NCBI GenBank assembly: GCA_944382895.1
Contig: CALWNV010000010.1
Location: forward strand, 1 to 39,498
DNA from: an uncultured Clostridia bacterium
Lineage (GTDB): Bacteria; Bacillota; Clostridia; Oscillospirales; UBA644
Length of the DNA: 39,498 nucleotides
Direction of reading: 5' to 3'
The translations under genes and the position numbers were made by a program. Shown here in pieces: positions 1-7,950 of this stretch (within the stretch, counting starts at the first letter, position 1; every line of letters starts with the position of its first letter). A model generated the notes under the pieces. It did no database searches and was not told the DNA's origin. It saw nothing but the letters and a program-made list of their open reading frames with translations.

Positions 1-127
1 GTGAAAAGCATAGGATCCTGGCCCGGCAAGCAATCCTCTTATTGTAAAAACTCGTGCGTGAGGGGCATGTAAATAAATAATTATCTATTCATTCGATAAG
101 GAATACTACAGCAGTAAAGAAGAAAAT

Positions 128-307
128 ATGGTTTTTCGGAAATGCAAACCAAATATTATTTTGGTAGGAAATCCGAATTGTTCCGAATTGCTGAAAAGAG
201 TTTATGACCATGTTTTGGAATCCAAGAACTCAAACATGGAATTTACAAGCCATCTGATGTTGTGCATTAACAACAAAGAGAAAGGAAAAGAAGAACAATT
301 AGCCTGA
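128..307 (+). CDS. Unrecognised 59-aa ORF (possibly a decayed gene fragment)
   Basis: This is the longest plus-strand ORF in the poorly coding left end. The frame is open for about 17 codons before the ATG at 128 and ends at a TGA at 305. There is no convincing ribosome binding site in front of the ATG. The product is lysine- and asparagine-rich with no motif I can name. The open frame upstream without a start signal suggests the remnant of a longer gene. It could equally be chance, because a minus-strand ORF of similar length overlaps it. Confidence 0.2.
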   Translation: MVFRKCKPNIILVGNPNCSELLKRVYDHVLESKNSNMEFTSHLMLCINNKEKGKEEQLA

Positions 308-459
308 CATTTTAAGAGGAGCTTTGCTTTGGAGAATAATATAATCGTCCCCGTAGTTTGCCTAAGTGACAACAAAAAGCAAGATTGAAACAATTATCCC
401 GCAACTCGAAAACAAAATCTATATGCAAAAATATCCACACAGATATCCAATGCTTCTTC

Positions 460-493
460 CCGCCACGCTGATCTCTCTTCGTGGCGGTTTTTA
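460..493 (+). terminator. Rho-independent terminator
   Basis: Perfect 8-bp GC-rich stem (CCGCCACG at 460-467 with CGTGGCGG at 480-487) followed by a T run. It probably ended whatever gene once occupied the left edge. Confidence 0.7.
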
Positions 494-505
494 TTATACG
501 CGGAA

Positions 506-703
506 TTAATTTGGGGGGATACTTTCCAAAACAAAAATAGGGGTATCATGCTTAAAACGAGCATGATTCCCTATTTTTATTTGTATACAGAAAATACGCT
601 TGACAAATATAGTCTCATAAGTCCATCTTTGATAGTTTACCGTCCGACAGAGACAAAGTGACATAAAATAAGTGAATAATAGCTGTAAACAGTTATTATT
701 CAC
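506..703 (-). CDS. Unrecognised small ORF between two hairpins
   Basis: A GTG at 701-703 is preceded on the minus strand by GAGGAA about 7 nt upstream, which is an acceptable ribosome binding site. The 65-residue product has no family I recognise. Both ends of the ORF lie inside strong inverted repeats (668-707 and 533-578), which is unusual for a real gene. It may be a chance ORF spanning a non-coding element. Confidence 0.2.
   Translation of the reverse strand: MNNNCLQLLFTYFMSLCLCRTVNYQRWTYETIFVKRIFCIQIKIGNHARFKHDTPIFVLESIPPN
533..578. repeat. Long near-perfect hairpin, bidirectional terminator-like
   Basis: Arms of about 20 and 19 nt (533-552 and 560-578), with one mismatch/bulge and a 7-nt loop. 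A-tracts on the left and T-tracts on the right give a terminator shape on both strands. Confidence 0.6.
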
Positions 704-707
704 TTAT
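668..707. repeat. Inverted repeat, 19-bp arms with 2-nt spacer
   Basis: Arms at 668-686 and 689-707 pair with a single mismatch. It is AT-rich, with no T run on the plus strand, so it is not an obvious terminator. It may be the end of a small non-autonomous element or a palindromic protein-binding site. Confidence 0.55.
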
Positions 708-789
708 AAATTCCTCAAAAACAAAAATAGTTAAAATTAGTGGTTTGTGTGTCAAAATCCGATGCTCGCTAAACATATAGACAAGATTA

Positions 790-816
790 AGGGCACCTTC
801 CTTAAGAAGGGTCCCT
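790..816. repeat. Hairpin downstream of the small gene at 860
   Basis: An 11-nt arm at 790-800 pairs imperfectly with 806-816 around a 5-nt loop. It lies about 45 nt beyond the 3' end of the minus-strand gene at 860-1078. No clear U tract follows on the minus strand, so termination there is uncertain. Confidence 0.4.
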
Positions 817-859
817 AAAAGGCTGCCGTTTTATAAATTCGCTGAAAAAAAATAAAACT

Positions 860-1078
860 TCATGTTTCATCAAACAATTTCATAAAAAGTTTTTTTCGCC
901 TCTCAACGTTTTTCATATAGAGGCTTGTTTTTTGATCAATGATTTTTTCCGCTTCATGTTTAAGGGTGTGTTCCGAAAGCGGAGGAAGTTGAGGCTTCAT
1001 AATAAAAATCGCCTCTTCAAATATATCGCTTTTTGTATCTTTAATCACAAAAATTTTTTTTGAAACACCTTTTATCAT
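860..1078 (-). CDS. Small conserved hypothetical protein of Clostridia
   Basis: A 72-residue protein starting MIKGVSKK. The start is supported by a strong ribosome binding site (GAGGGGG about 8 nt upstream on the minus strand). From memory, short proteins of this length beginning MIKGV, with a central acidic then KPQ/RPE-type segment and a lysine-rich tail, are common uncharacterised genes in Clostridia. No catalytic motif, signal peptide or membrane segment is visible. The C-terminal half is highly charged and probably helical. It lies 78 nt downstream of prmA on the same strand and could be co-transcribed with it. Function unknown. Confidence 0.65.
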   Translation of the reverse strand: MIKGVSKKIFVIKDTKSDIFEEAIFIMKPQLPPLSEHTLKHEAEKIIDQKTSLYMKNVERRKKLFMKLFDET

Positions 1079-1156
1079 AGTTATAACCCCCTCGGAAAGT
1101 GTCAGTACTATTTTACTGCAAATTTCTGGGAATTATACTTATGAGATAATTATATA

Positions 1157-2074
1157 TTATTTAACTTCGGCAATAATGCAGCTCCACCCGTTTTTTTCTT
1201 TTATTTCGGCAACTTCAAAATCGTTTTCCGATAAGGCGGTCAAAACATCTTCAGTTCTTTCAGTTATGATTCCTGAAGCGATAAATATCTTTTCGACAAC
1301 TGTCTTTATCTTTGGTAATGCGGAAATTATAACATCTGCTACAATATTTGCGATAACAATATTAAATTTCTCTTCCGGTGCCGGCTGTGTAAGTATATTC
1401 AAAATATAAGAGTTAAACTGTTTCTCGACAGAGTTAAGCGCCGCGTTTTCATATGCTGTTTTTACGGCATTTTTATCTATATCGACCGCGGTTGCTTGCT
1501 TCGCGCCGCAAAGCAAAGATGTTATGGACAGTATGCCGCTGCCAGTTCCGATGTCAAAAACCGTATCTCCGGTGTTTATATACTGCTGTATCGCTTCAAT
1601 ACACATAGAGGTTGTTTCATGTGTTCCTGTTCCAAAGGCCATGCCGGGGTCTATAATAAGAATTTTTTCATTTGCGTTTGATGTATATTCTTCCCATTCC
1701 GGCACGATTACTATATTTTTTATTTTTAACGGTTTATAATATTTTTTCCATGACGTAGAATAGTCTTCTTCATCAATCTTTTTAATATGAATCGTATACG
1801 AATCAATATTTTCAGATAAAAAACGTTCACGTATAAACGCCGCATATTCATTAACAGGCTTGTTTTCGTCAACATAAATATGAATCAAAGCCCGCGATCT
1901 GTCTTTTTTAAGAAGCTCTTCATCAATTAACCCTACTCGTCTGACAATTTCTGTCTCTTCAAGATCAGAATAATCTTCTGTGTAAATGCCTCCTAAATCA
2001 AGCACGGTAATAATGTCTGTTGCTTTACTGAGTTCCGAAGTGTTCAAATCAATTATTATTTCATTGTATGTCAT
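1157..2074 (-). CDS. prmA: Ribosomal protein L11 methyltransferase PrmA
   Basis: SAM-dependent enzyme that trimethylates lysines and the N-terminus of ribosomal protein L11 in the cytoplasm. The protein is 305 residues, the usual family length. The PrmA hallmark GTGTHETT is at about residues 148-155 and methyltransferase motif I (DIGTGSG) at about 174-180. The substrate loop reads NIVAD where many homologues have NILA, a conservative change. I chose ATG 2074 over an in-frame GTG 9 nt upstream because AGGGTGA sits about 5 nt before the ATG and would be too close to the GTG. A consensus promoter lies directly upstream, divergent from the pduL-like gene. Confidence 0.93.
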   Translation of the reverse strand: MTYNEIIIDLNTSELSKATDIITVLDLGGIYTEDYSDLEETEIVRRVGLIDEELLKKDRSRALIHIYVDENKPVNEYAAFIRERFLSENIDSYTIHIKKIDEEDYSTSWKKYYKPLKIKNIVIVPEWEEYTSNANEKILIIDPGMAFGTGTHETTSMCIEAIQQYINTGDTVFDIGTGSGILSITSLLCGAKQATAVDIDKNAVKTAYENAALNSVEKQFNSYILNILTQPAPEEKFNIVIANIVADVIISALPKIKTVVEKIFIASGIITERTEDVLTALSENDFEVAEIKEKNGWSCIIAEVK

Positions 2075-2091
2075 TCTCTTCACCCTGGTCT

Positions 2092-2120
2092 ATTTTAGCA
2101 TAAAAAAACAATTCAGTCAA
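2092..2120 (-). promoter_or_regulatory. Promoter of prmA
   Basis: On the minus strand, TTGACT (2115-2120), a 17-bp spacer and TAAAAT (2092-2097). It is a good sigma-A type match about 18 nt before the prmA start. Confidence 0.65.
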
Positions 2121-2146
2121 GTTCACATAATGTTTAATTATAATAC

Positions 2147-2175
2147 TTGAAAATGGATAGAAATTGCTGTATAAT
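2147..2175 (+). promoter_or_regulatory. Promoter of the pduL-nifS-iscU transcription unit
   Basis: TTGAAA (2147-2152), 17-bp spacer, TATAAT (2170-2175). It lies 34 nt before the phosphotransacylase start and probably serves the following tightly packed genes up to 7124. Confidence 0.7.
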
Positions 2176-2209
2176 AATTATATAATAATTGATAAAGGGG
2201 TTTTATAAA

Positions 2210-2782
2210 ATGAATAAAATTCTTATTGAAACATCTGCGAGGCATGTACATCTTTCTTCGGATCATATAGAAAAACTTTTTGGTAAAGGATATCAGCTTA
2301 CGATAAAAAAAGAGCTTTCACAACCCGGACAGTTTGCTTGCAATGAAAGGGTAACAATAAGAGGTCCGAAAAACGAGATCAAAAATGTTTCTATTCTCGG
2401 ACCTGCCCGTAAAGCTTCACAGGTTGAAGTTTCAGCAACCGACGCACGGACCCTCGGTTTATCTCTTCCTGTACGTGAAAGCGGTGATATAAGCGGAACA
2501 CCCGGTGTGACATTGATAGGTCCGGCAGGGGAGGTTGAGCTTAATGAAGGTGCAATAGTCGCTAAAAGACATATACATCTTACACCTGATGCCGCGGAAA
2601 AATTCGGCGTAACTGATAAGCAGGTAGTAAGCGTACGTGTTGTAAATGACAGCCGTTCATTAATTTTTGGCGATGTTGTAATACGTGTAAGCCCTTCATT
2701 TTCTCCTGCGATGCATATAGATACCGATGAAGCAAATGCAGGGTCAATAGTCCCGAATTCCGAAGGCGAAATAATTTTATAA
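2210..2782 (+). CDS. pduL: Phosphate propanoyltransferase (PduL-type phosphotransacylase)
   Basis: Interconverts acyl-CoA and acyl-phosphate (propionyl or acetyl), linking CoA esters to ATP formation through a kinase. The 190-residue protein has two PduL half-domains, each with the zinc-binding His motif: RHVHLS near residue 14 and KRHIHLT near 120. ATG 2210 is chosen because AAAGGGG sits 9 nt upstream; an in-frame TTG at 2189 has no such site. No microcompartment encapsulation peptide or shell gene is visible, so this looks like a housekeeping Pta substitute in acetate metabolism rather than a propanediol microcompartment enzyme. It precedes the Fe-S cluster genes in the same direction with a 19-nt gap. 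Confidence 0.9.
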   Translation: MNKILIETSARHVHLSSDHIEKLFGKGYQLTIKKELSQPGQFACNERVTIRGPKNEIKNVSILGPARKASQVEVSATDARTLGLSLPVRESGDISGTPGVTLIGPAGEVELNEGAIVAKRHIHLTPDAAEKFGVTDKQVVSVRVVNDSRSLIFGDVVIRVSPSFSPAMHIDTDEANAGSIVPNSEGEIIL

Positions 2783-2801
2783 AGACAAGAGGCATATTTT
2801 T

Positions 2802-3968
2802 ATGATAGTATATGCGGATAACGCTGCAACAACAAAAATAGACAAGCAGGTTCTTGACGCTATGATGCCGTTTCTTACAACGGCATACGGGAATCCCGGC
2901 AGCATTCACCAAAAAGGCCGAGAAGCTTTTTTGGCGGTGGATTCCGCGCGTTCAAAAGTTGCGTCTGCAATCAATGCGAATCCGTCAGAGATTTATTTTA
3001 CAGGTGACGGAACAGAAGCAGATAATTGGGCGATCAAAGGCGTTGCTCATAAATACTCAAAAAAAGGTAAGCATATCATTTCTTCTTCTATAGAACATCA
3101 CGCTGTTCTCCATTCTTTGAAAGCTTTGGAAAAAGAGGGTTATGAAGTAACGTATTTGCCGGTTGACAAAAAAGGATTTATTTCAGTTTCTCAACTTGAA
3201 GAGGCCGTGCGCCCTGACACGATTCTTATAACAATAATGTTTGCAAATAATGAAACAGGTGTAGTTGAGCCTATAAAGGAAATAGGTACAGTAGCAAAAA
3301 AGCACAACGTAATTTTTCATACGGATGCAGTACAGGCAGTAGGACATATCCCGGTAGACGTAAAAGAAATGAATATAGATTTACTGAGTATCTCAGCACA
3401 TAAATTCAACGCGCCTAAAGGTGTAGGGGCTCTTTATATGCGTAAGGGGATTTATCTCCCGCCTTTTTTGGATGGCGGACAGCAAGAAGGAGGCAGGCGT
3501 GCCGGAACAGAAAATGTCGCCTCTATTGTCGGTATGGGAGCTGCTATCGAAACTGCGATAAAAGAAATGCCGAAGCGATCTGAAAAAGTTCGTATGCTTC
3601 GTGACAGGTTATGGAAAGGACTTACAGAAAAAATCCCTCACAATATCGTCAATACTCCTGAGAAAAACAATCTTCCCGGAATATTCAATATTTCCAGCAA
3701 ATATGTGGAAGGCGAGGCTCTGCTTCTCAGTCTTGACCTTAAAGGGATATGCGCGTCTTCAGGGTCAGCTTGCACTTCAGGTTCCCTTGATCCATCACAT
3801 GTGTTGCTTTCAATCGGTCTTACCCACGAGGTCGCACACGGGTCTGTGAGATTCAGTCTTGATCATAATAATACCGAAGAAGAAATCGATTATATTATAG
3901 AGGTTTTTCCTGAAATTGTGGCAAAACTCCGTGATATGTCCCCATTATGGGAGAAGGTGGATAAATAA
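2802..3968 (+). CDS. Cysteine desulfurase (NifS/IscS family)
   Basis: PLP enzyme that takes sulfur from cysteine and passes it as persulfide to the scaffold encoded next. It has 388 residues, a full-length group I desulfurase. The PLP lysine is K201 in SAHKFNAPKG, where most homologues have a Gly in place of the Asn-Ala pair. The catalytic cysteine is C324 in SGSACTSGS. The substrate region has FTGDGTEADN instead of the commoner FTSGGTE. EHHAVL and the HTDAVQ motif are present. The stop codon abuts the ATG of the IscU-like gene, giving a classic nifS-nifU pair. No MnmA/tRNA-thiolation gene follows, so the role is more likely Fe-S assembly. Confidence 0.94.
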   Translation: MIVYADNAATTKIDKQVLDAMMPFLTTAYGNPGSIHQKGREAFLAVDSARSKVASAINANPSEIYFTGDGTEADNWAIKGVAHKYSKKGKHIISSSIEHHAVLHSLKALEKEGYEVTYLPVDKKGFISVSQLEEAVRPDTILITIMFANNETGVVEPIKEIGTVAKKHNVIFHTDAVQAVGHIPVDVKEMNIDLLSISAHKFNAPKGVGALYMRKGIYLPPFLDGGQQEGGRRAGTENVASIVGMGAAIETAIKEMPKRSEKVRMLRDRLWKGLTEKIPHNIVNTPEKNNLPGIFNISSKYVEGEALLLSLDLKGICASSGSACTSGSLDPSHVLLSIGLTHEVAHGSVRFSLDHNNTEEEIDYIIEVFPEIVAKLRDMSPLWEKVDK

Positions 3969-4406
3969 ATGTATTCTGAAAAAGTAATGGATCATTTCTC
4001 TAATCCCCGTAATATGGGAGAAATTCCCAATGCGGACGGGATAGGTGAAGTAGGTAATGCAAAATGCGGAGATATAATGAAAATGTATCTTAAAATAGAT
4101 AATGGAATTATATCTGACGTTAAATTCAAAACCTTTGGTTGCGGTGCGGCGATAGCCACATCATCTATGGCAACAGAGCTTATAAAAGGTAAGAAGATCG
4201 AGGATGCCTTAAAACTTACAAACAAAGCCGTGATCGAAGCTCTTGACGGACTTCCCGCGGTAAAGATACATTGTTCTGTTCTCGCTGAGGAAGCAGTAAA
4301 AGCGGCTATTCTTGATTATCTTAAGAAGAACAACATCGATCCAATGGTATACGGAATTGAAAATACTGAAGGTTGTACTGGATGCTGCTCTGCTTGTGAA
4401 GTTTAA
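3969..4406 (+). CDS. iscU: Fe-S cluster assembly scaffold, IscU/NifU N-terminal type
   Basis: A 145-residue scaffold on which [2Fe-2S]/[4Fe-4S] clusters are built from desulfurase sulfur. The three cluster cysteines are C33 (AKCGD, with Asp35), C58 (FGCGAA) and C102 (IHCSVLA). The C-terminus carries an extra Cys-rich tail ending CTGCCSACEV, typical of clostridial IscU and perhaps a redox or metal site. It starts on the base after the desulfurase stop, so translational coupling is likely. Confidence 0.93.
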   Translation: MYSEKVMDHFSNPRNMGEIPNADGIGEVGNAKCGDIMKMYLKIDNGIISDVKFKTFGCGAAIATSSMATELIKGKKIEDALKLTNKAVIEALDGLPAVKIHCSVLAEEAVKAAILDYLKKNNIDPMVYGIENTEGCTGCCSACEV

Positions 4407-4430
4407 TAAATATATTATTCGGAGAACACA

Positions 4431-6761
4431 ATGCGCAAAATAACAGCTTTATTTATATTGTTTTTTACGGTTTTTTCACTTTTTTTTGCTGTATCATGCA
4501 CTGTTTCTTACAGAGATTTTTCAACAACGGACGGAGATACCAAGGCATATTTTCTTGAGGCATCATATAAAGCTGAAAAATACCAAAAAGATCTTCCCGA
4601 TTCAAAATCCGAGTTTGAGATTATTATGTGTAAAAACGAAACAGAAGGCGGGCAAGTCGTTATCCGTAACGATTTTGGGGCTATAAAGAATTCCTCTATA
4701 TCTGTTTCGACACTTACAGACGAGAGCGGAAACATTATTCCGCCTGAAAGAGTGAGTATATATCGCGGAAAATATATGCAGCTTTTTGCTCTTGATCAGA
4801 CAGGGGCTTATCCGGACGCAATGATCCCTATGAAATATGAAGATCTCAATTTTTATACGGCAGAACAAGGCGAAAATCTACCATATTATATCGAAATCGA
4901 AACTGTTGAGGATGATATTGCGTCTGTATATACCGCACAGGTCACTATTACTTTCGACAGCGGGAAAATTGATATACCTCTTACAGTCAGGGTTTATGAT
5001 ATCACTCTCCCCGAAACACCTTCCACGGTTATGACAATAAGCGGACCGATGGATATTGAGGGGATTTACGCTGGCAAAAACATTGACGCAAGGATGATGT
5101 ATTATTATTTTCTTCTTGATTACAAATTTTCGCTTCAATGGCCGACGTCTGACGCTACAACCCCGGAAACATACCTTTCCGGAATACTACCGGAGGTCAC
5201 TGATGAGCGTGTAACCGCTTTTCTTGCGCCGTTTTACGGTGAAATCGATGAAAACGGATATTATGTATTCAATGTGCAGAAAATGCAGAGATTAAGAGAA
5301 CTTTTCAGGGAAAACGGCATTATGGAAAAAGCGTGTTGGGCAGTTTTTGATGAGCCTGATACTCAATATGATTTTGACAGACTTGCGAAATTTAATCAGG
5401 ATCTCCTGTCGATTGCGCCTGATGCGCACCATAGTTGTGCGATCGCGTATCAGCCGCAACTTTTGCCTGACGGACTTGAGACATGGACATTATCATGGAA
5501 TTCCGTAAAAGAACCTATAGTGGATGCTATTTTGGAAGCAGGAAACCGAGTATGGCGTTATGGCACTGAAGAAACATTGATAGGTAATAATAACTCAATT
5601 GAGGCAAAAATACGTTTCTGGCACCAGGAACAGTTAGGTATAACAGGCTATCTTCAATGGGCCGGTGACGGATTTAGGCGATATAATACAGAATCGGATA
5701 CTCCCGGTGAAGAAGATAAATATCGTGATATCTGGTCAGATCCTTATTATTTTTATCCGGTTGAAGATTTCCCCATGTATGCGGCGGGAGGAGACAGTTA
5801 TCTTGTCTATCCCGGATTACAGGGTGACGGAGTTGTAAACAGAGATATATTGATTCCTACTGTACGGCTTACGGCATTGCGTGACGGCGCAGATGATTAC
5901 GATATTCTGAAAATACGCCGCGCGCAAATCGAAAAACGCCTTGAAGAATACGGTATAACTGCTGATGCGGACACATATATGTCAGTATATTTCGATGCTC
6001 TTAATGATATAACAAATAATACAGCCGGCGGATCTGTTTCAAATTTTGACAGATACAGCGCTATAAAACACCGCCTTCTTGAAGATATCGTTGCCGATAG
6101 TAAAATCCTGTTTTCTGTTGAGATACCGGATGAGGATCATTTTTATATGCGTGATATTTCTATTGTTGCGCCTGAGGGAAGTTCGGTTATTATTAACGGC
6201 AAGCGTGTTGAACAGAATGGAAATATCGCAGAGACCACTGTTGAGGTTTATTCTCCCGTGAATACATTGTCGTTTAATATAAACGGAGTTGATTATTCTT
6301 ATACTGTTTATCCTAAAATACAAGAAACCGGAGCGATAATATCAGATCTTTCGAATATTGAGGCTTTGATTTCCGCAAACCCACGTCTTCCCCAAAACGC
6401 TTTTGAATATTCTGATAATCACCTTTTAATAAATTTTACCGATAAAGTGAAAACTTTTTCGATTCCGACCGAAATGCTGAACTATAATGATTTTTCTTCA
6501 CAAGGCCGTTATCTTACAGTGAAATTCAGAAATAATTCTTCTTTTGACATTTCAGACATAGATGTTTCATTTTATAACGAATCGGCAAGAGGTTATGTTT
6601 TGAATGACCGTGTTATCGTAAAAAGCGGTGAGGAAAAGACCGTCTATTTTGATCTTGACTCCGCAAATGTAGAGTATTCGGATGTGACAAAACTTATGAT
6701 AACTTTTGCCGAGAACGCCAACGTGGAAATTTCAGAAATAAGAATGGTGAATATAAAATAA
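4431..6761 (+). CDS. Large surface lipoprotein with GH123/DUF4091-like glycosidase domain
   Basis: A 776-residue predicted lipoprotein. The N-terminus has a hydrophobic signal and a lipobox with the lipidated Cys at residue 23 (AVSC). The middle contains AVFDEPD, with the Asp-Glu pair at about residues 307-308. Vicinal Asp/Glu pairs are the catalytic arrangement in GH123 beta-N-acetylgalactosaminidases. The segment at about residues 460-495 (YPG, then LTALRDGADDYDIL) matches the DUF4091 signature. The last 200 residues look like beta-sandwich domains. It probably cleaves host or microbial amino-sugar glycans at the cell surface. It follows iscU by 24 nt, so it may be transcribed with unrelated Fe-S genes. 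Exact specificity cannot be read from sequence. Confidence 0.75.
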   Translation: MRKITALFILFFTVFSLFFAVSCTVSYRDFSTTDGDTKAYFLEASYKAEKYQKDLPDSKSEFEIIMCKNETEGGQVVIRNDFGAIKNSSISVSTLTDESGNIIPPERVSIYRGKYMQLFALDQTGAYPDAMIPMKYEDLNFYTAEQGENLPYYIEIETVEDDIASVYTAQVTITFDSGKIDIPLTVRVYDITLPETPSTVMTISGPMDIEGIYAGKNIDARMMYYYFLLDYKFSLQWPTSDATTPETYLSGILPEVTDERVTAFLAPFYGEIDENGYYVFNVQKMQRLRELFRENGIMEKACWAVFDEPDTQYDFDRLAKFNQDLLSIAPDAHHSCAIAYQPQLLPDGLETWTLSWNSVKEPIVDAILEAGNRVWRYGTEETLIGNNNSIEAKIRFWHQEQLGITGYLQWAGDGFRRYNTESDTPGEEDKYRDIWSDPYYFYPVEDFPMYAAGGDSYLVYPGLQGDGVVNRDILIPTVRLTALRDGADDYDILKIRRAQIEKRLEEYGITADADTYMSVYFDALNDITNNTAGGSVSNFDRYSAIKHRLLEDIVADSKILFSVEIPDEDHFYMRDISIVAPEGSSVIINGKRVEQNGNIAETTVEVYSPVNTLSFNINGVDYSYTVYPKIQETGAIISDLSNIEALISANPRLPQNAFEYSDNHLLINFTDKVKTFSIPTEMLNYNDFSSQGRYLTVKFRNNSSFDISDIDVSFYNESARGYVLNDRVIVKSGEEKTVYFDLDSANVEYSDVTKLMITFAENANVEISEIRMVNIK

Positions 6762-6773
6762 GGAGCGGTTTTC

Positions 6774-7124
6774 ATGATAAGAAAAGCAAACGAATTCAAA
6801 AAAGAAATTGTCCCGGGTTTATGCGAAGGTAAAGGTGATTGCGTATTGATGAGCGCTTTTTCATCTTCCGAAATAAAAAGCAACGTCTCTTTCTGTGGAA
6901 CAGTAACACTTGAAAAAGGATGCTCTGTTGGACTTCATCAACATACTGAAAATGACGAGATATATTATATAATCAGCGGAGTAGGCTCTGTTGACGAAGG
7001 TGACGGGAAAAGAAAGCTTGTTACCGCGGGCGATACTATTTTGACCGGGGACGGTGGGTTCCATGATATGATCAATGAATCTGACGAGCCCTTGATTTTT
7101 CTTGCGATCGTTATTGATTACTGA
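6774..7124 (+). CDS. Small cupin-domain protein
   Basis: A 116-residue single-domain cupin. Motif 1 residues are visible as GLHQHTENDEIYYI (two His and a Glu as metal ligands) and motif 2 as a GD..L...GGFHDMIN segment with the third His. Such small cupins are usually metal-binding sugar or small-molecule isomerases, epimerases or sensors. AAGGAG about 7 nt before the ATG gives a good start. It lies 12 nt downstream of the lipoprotein and just before a strong terminator, so it is the last gene of that unit. Substrate unknown. Confidence 0.8.
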   Translation: MIRKANEFKKEIVPGLCEGKGDCVLMSAFSSSEIKSNVSFCGTVTLEKGCSVGLHQHTENDEIYYIISGVGSVDEGDGKRKLVTAGDTILTGDGGFHDMINESDEPLIFLAIVIDY

Positions 7125-7148
7125 TATTAAAGCCTTGAAAAAATCTGG

Positions 7149-7206
7149 AACGGCGTCTTTTCGATTTAATTATTGTATTTAATTAGATTAAAGACGCCGT
7201 TGTAGT
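7149..7206 (+). terminator. Terminator after the cupin gene
   Basis: A 12-bp stem (7149-7160 with 7190-7201) with an AT-rich inner stem-loop, followed by a T-rich tract. Confidence 0.75.
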
Positions 7207-7313
7207 TTTTAATTATATTGTAAAGTATTAAAAAAATTCACATAAACCTATTGATTTTTATTTGATTATATGATATAATTCTAATAATTTAGTATCGCAA
7301 TAATAAAATATTT

Positions 7314-7404
7314 GGAGAAGTCGCCTAGCTGGTCGAGGGCGCATGATTGGAAATCATGTAAACGTTAACGCGTTTCGAGGGTTCGAATCCCTCCTTCTCC
7401 GCCA
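7314..7404 (+). tRNA. tRNA-Ser (anticodon GGA)
   Basis: A 91-nt gene with the 7-bp acceptor stem GGAGAAG/CTTCTCC, a long variable arm typical of a class II tRNA, the T-loop GTTCGAATCC and an encoded CCA end. The anticodon loop TTGGAAA gives GGA (7349-7351), which reads UCC/UCU serine codons. An 11-bp terminator begins 5 nt downstream. Confidence 0.95.
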
Positions 7405-7408
7405 GCGT

Positions 7409-7452
7409 GACGCTGGACCTACTAATTTGTTTTGGGTTCAGCGTTATTTTTC
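7409..7452 (+). terminator. Terminator of tRNA-Ser
   Basis: An 11-bp stem including G-U pairs (7409-7419 with 7435-7445), followed by ATTTTTC. Confidence 0.7.
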
Positions 7453-7950
7453 TTGTTTTATTGCTTGACAATTAGTTTGTTATCTTTTTTAGTGAAAACA
7501 CCATTGAAATTTGAACCCTCTAAGGTTTGGGCAACAATGGTGTTTTTGTTATAAACCCTGTATTTATGCGTGTTCGTGGGTTATCCGTTTTCAAATTTAA
7601 ACTGGACAAGAAAATCAAAAAAGTGTAAAATAGAAAATGATAACGAAAAAACTTTGCAATCTGACCCCTTCGTCTGATTTCATTTTGTCGTCCAAATCAC
7701 CTGGGTGCCGGTGTGACTTGTTTTATCCTATATAAAAGCTTGAATCTTTCAACCAAAATGATAGAAAATATCTTTTTCAGTTTATATAAACAAATAAAAA
7801 ATACTGTGTTTTACTATAATATAGTGATTTTCTGTTGTTTTTCATTTTATATCGTATAATTCAGGATAGTTTTAAGGAGGAAGTCCAATGGCAAAATAAA
7901 GAATTGATTTAAAATATTTTAGTCGATACATTATATTAATGGAGGACTGT
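7453..7950. other. Accessory intergenic stretch after tRNA-Ser
   Basis: About 500 nt without a recognisable gene. It holds a second terminator-like hairpin at 7495-7546, an AT-rich stretch, and a very good ribosome binding site (AAGGAGG) followed by an abortive three-codon ORF at 7888-7899. Nothing between about 7560 and 7850 is recognisable to me on either strand. The setting just 3' of a tRNA suggests integrated or decayed DNA. Confidence 0.5.
7495..7548. repeat. Terminator-like hairpin unit, copy 1
   Basis: AAAACACCATTG (7495-7506) pairs with CAATGGTGTTTT (7535-7546). A diverged full copy lies at 9013-9062 and a left-arm-only copy at 8864-8875. Confidence 0.65.

Noticed and set aside
2210-2782. 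Propanediol or ethanolamine microcompartment locus
   Set aside because: PduL is present but no shell protein, aldehyde dehydrogenase or encapsulation peptide can be seen.
7560-7860. Possible protein remnant on the minus strand after tRNA-Ser
   Set aside because: A short reading frame rich in Thr, Gly and Trp can be read at about 7665-7720, but it contains a stop and matches no family I know.
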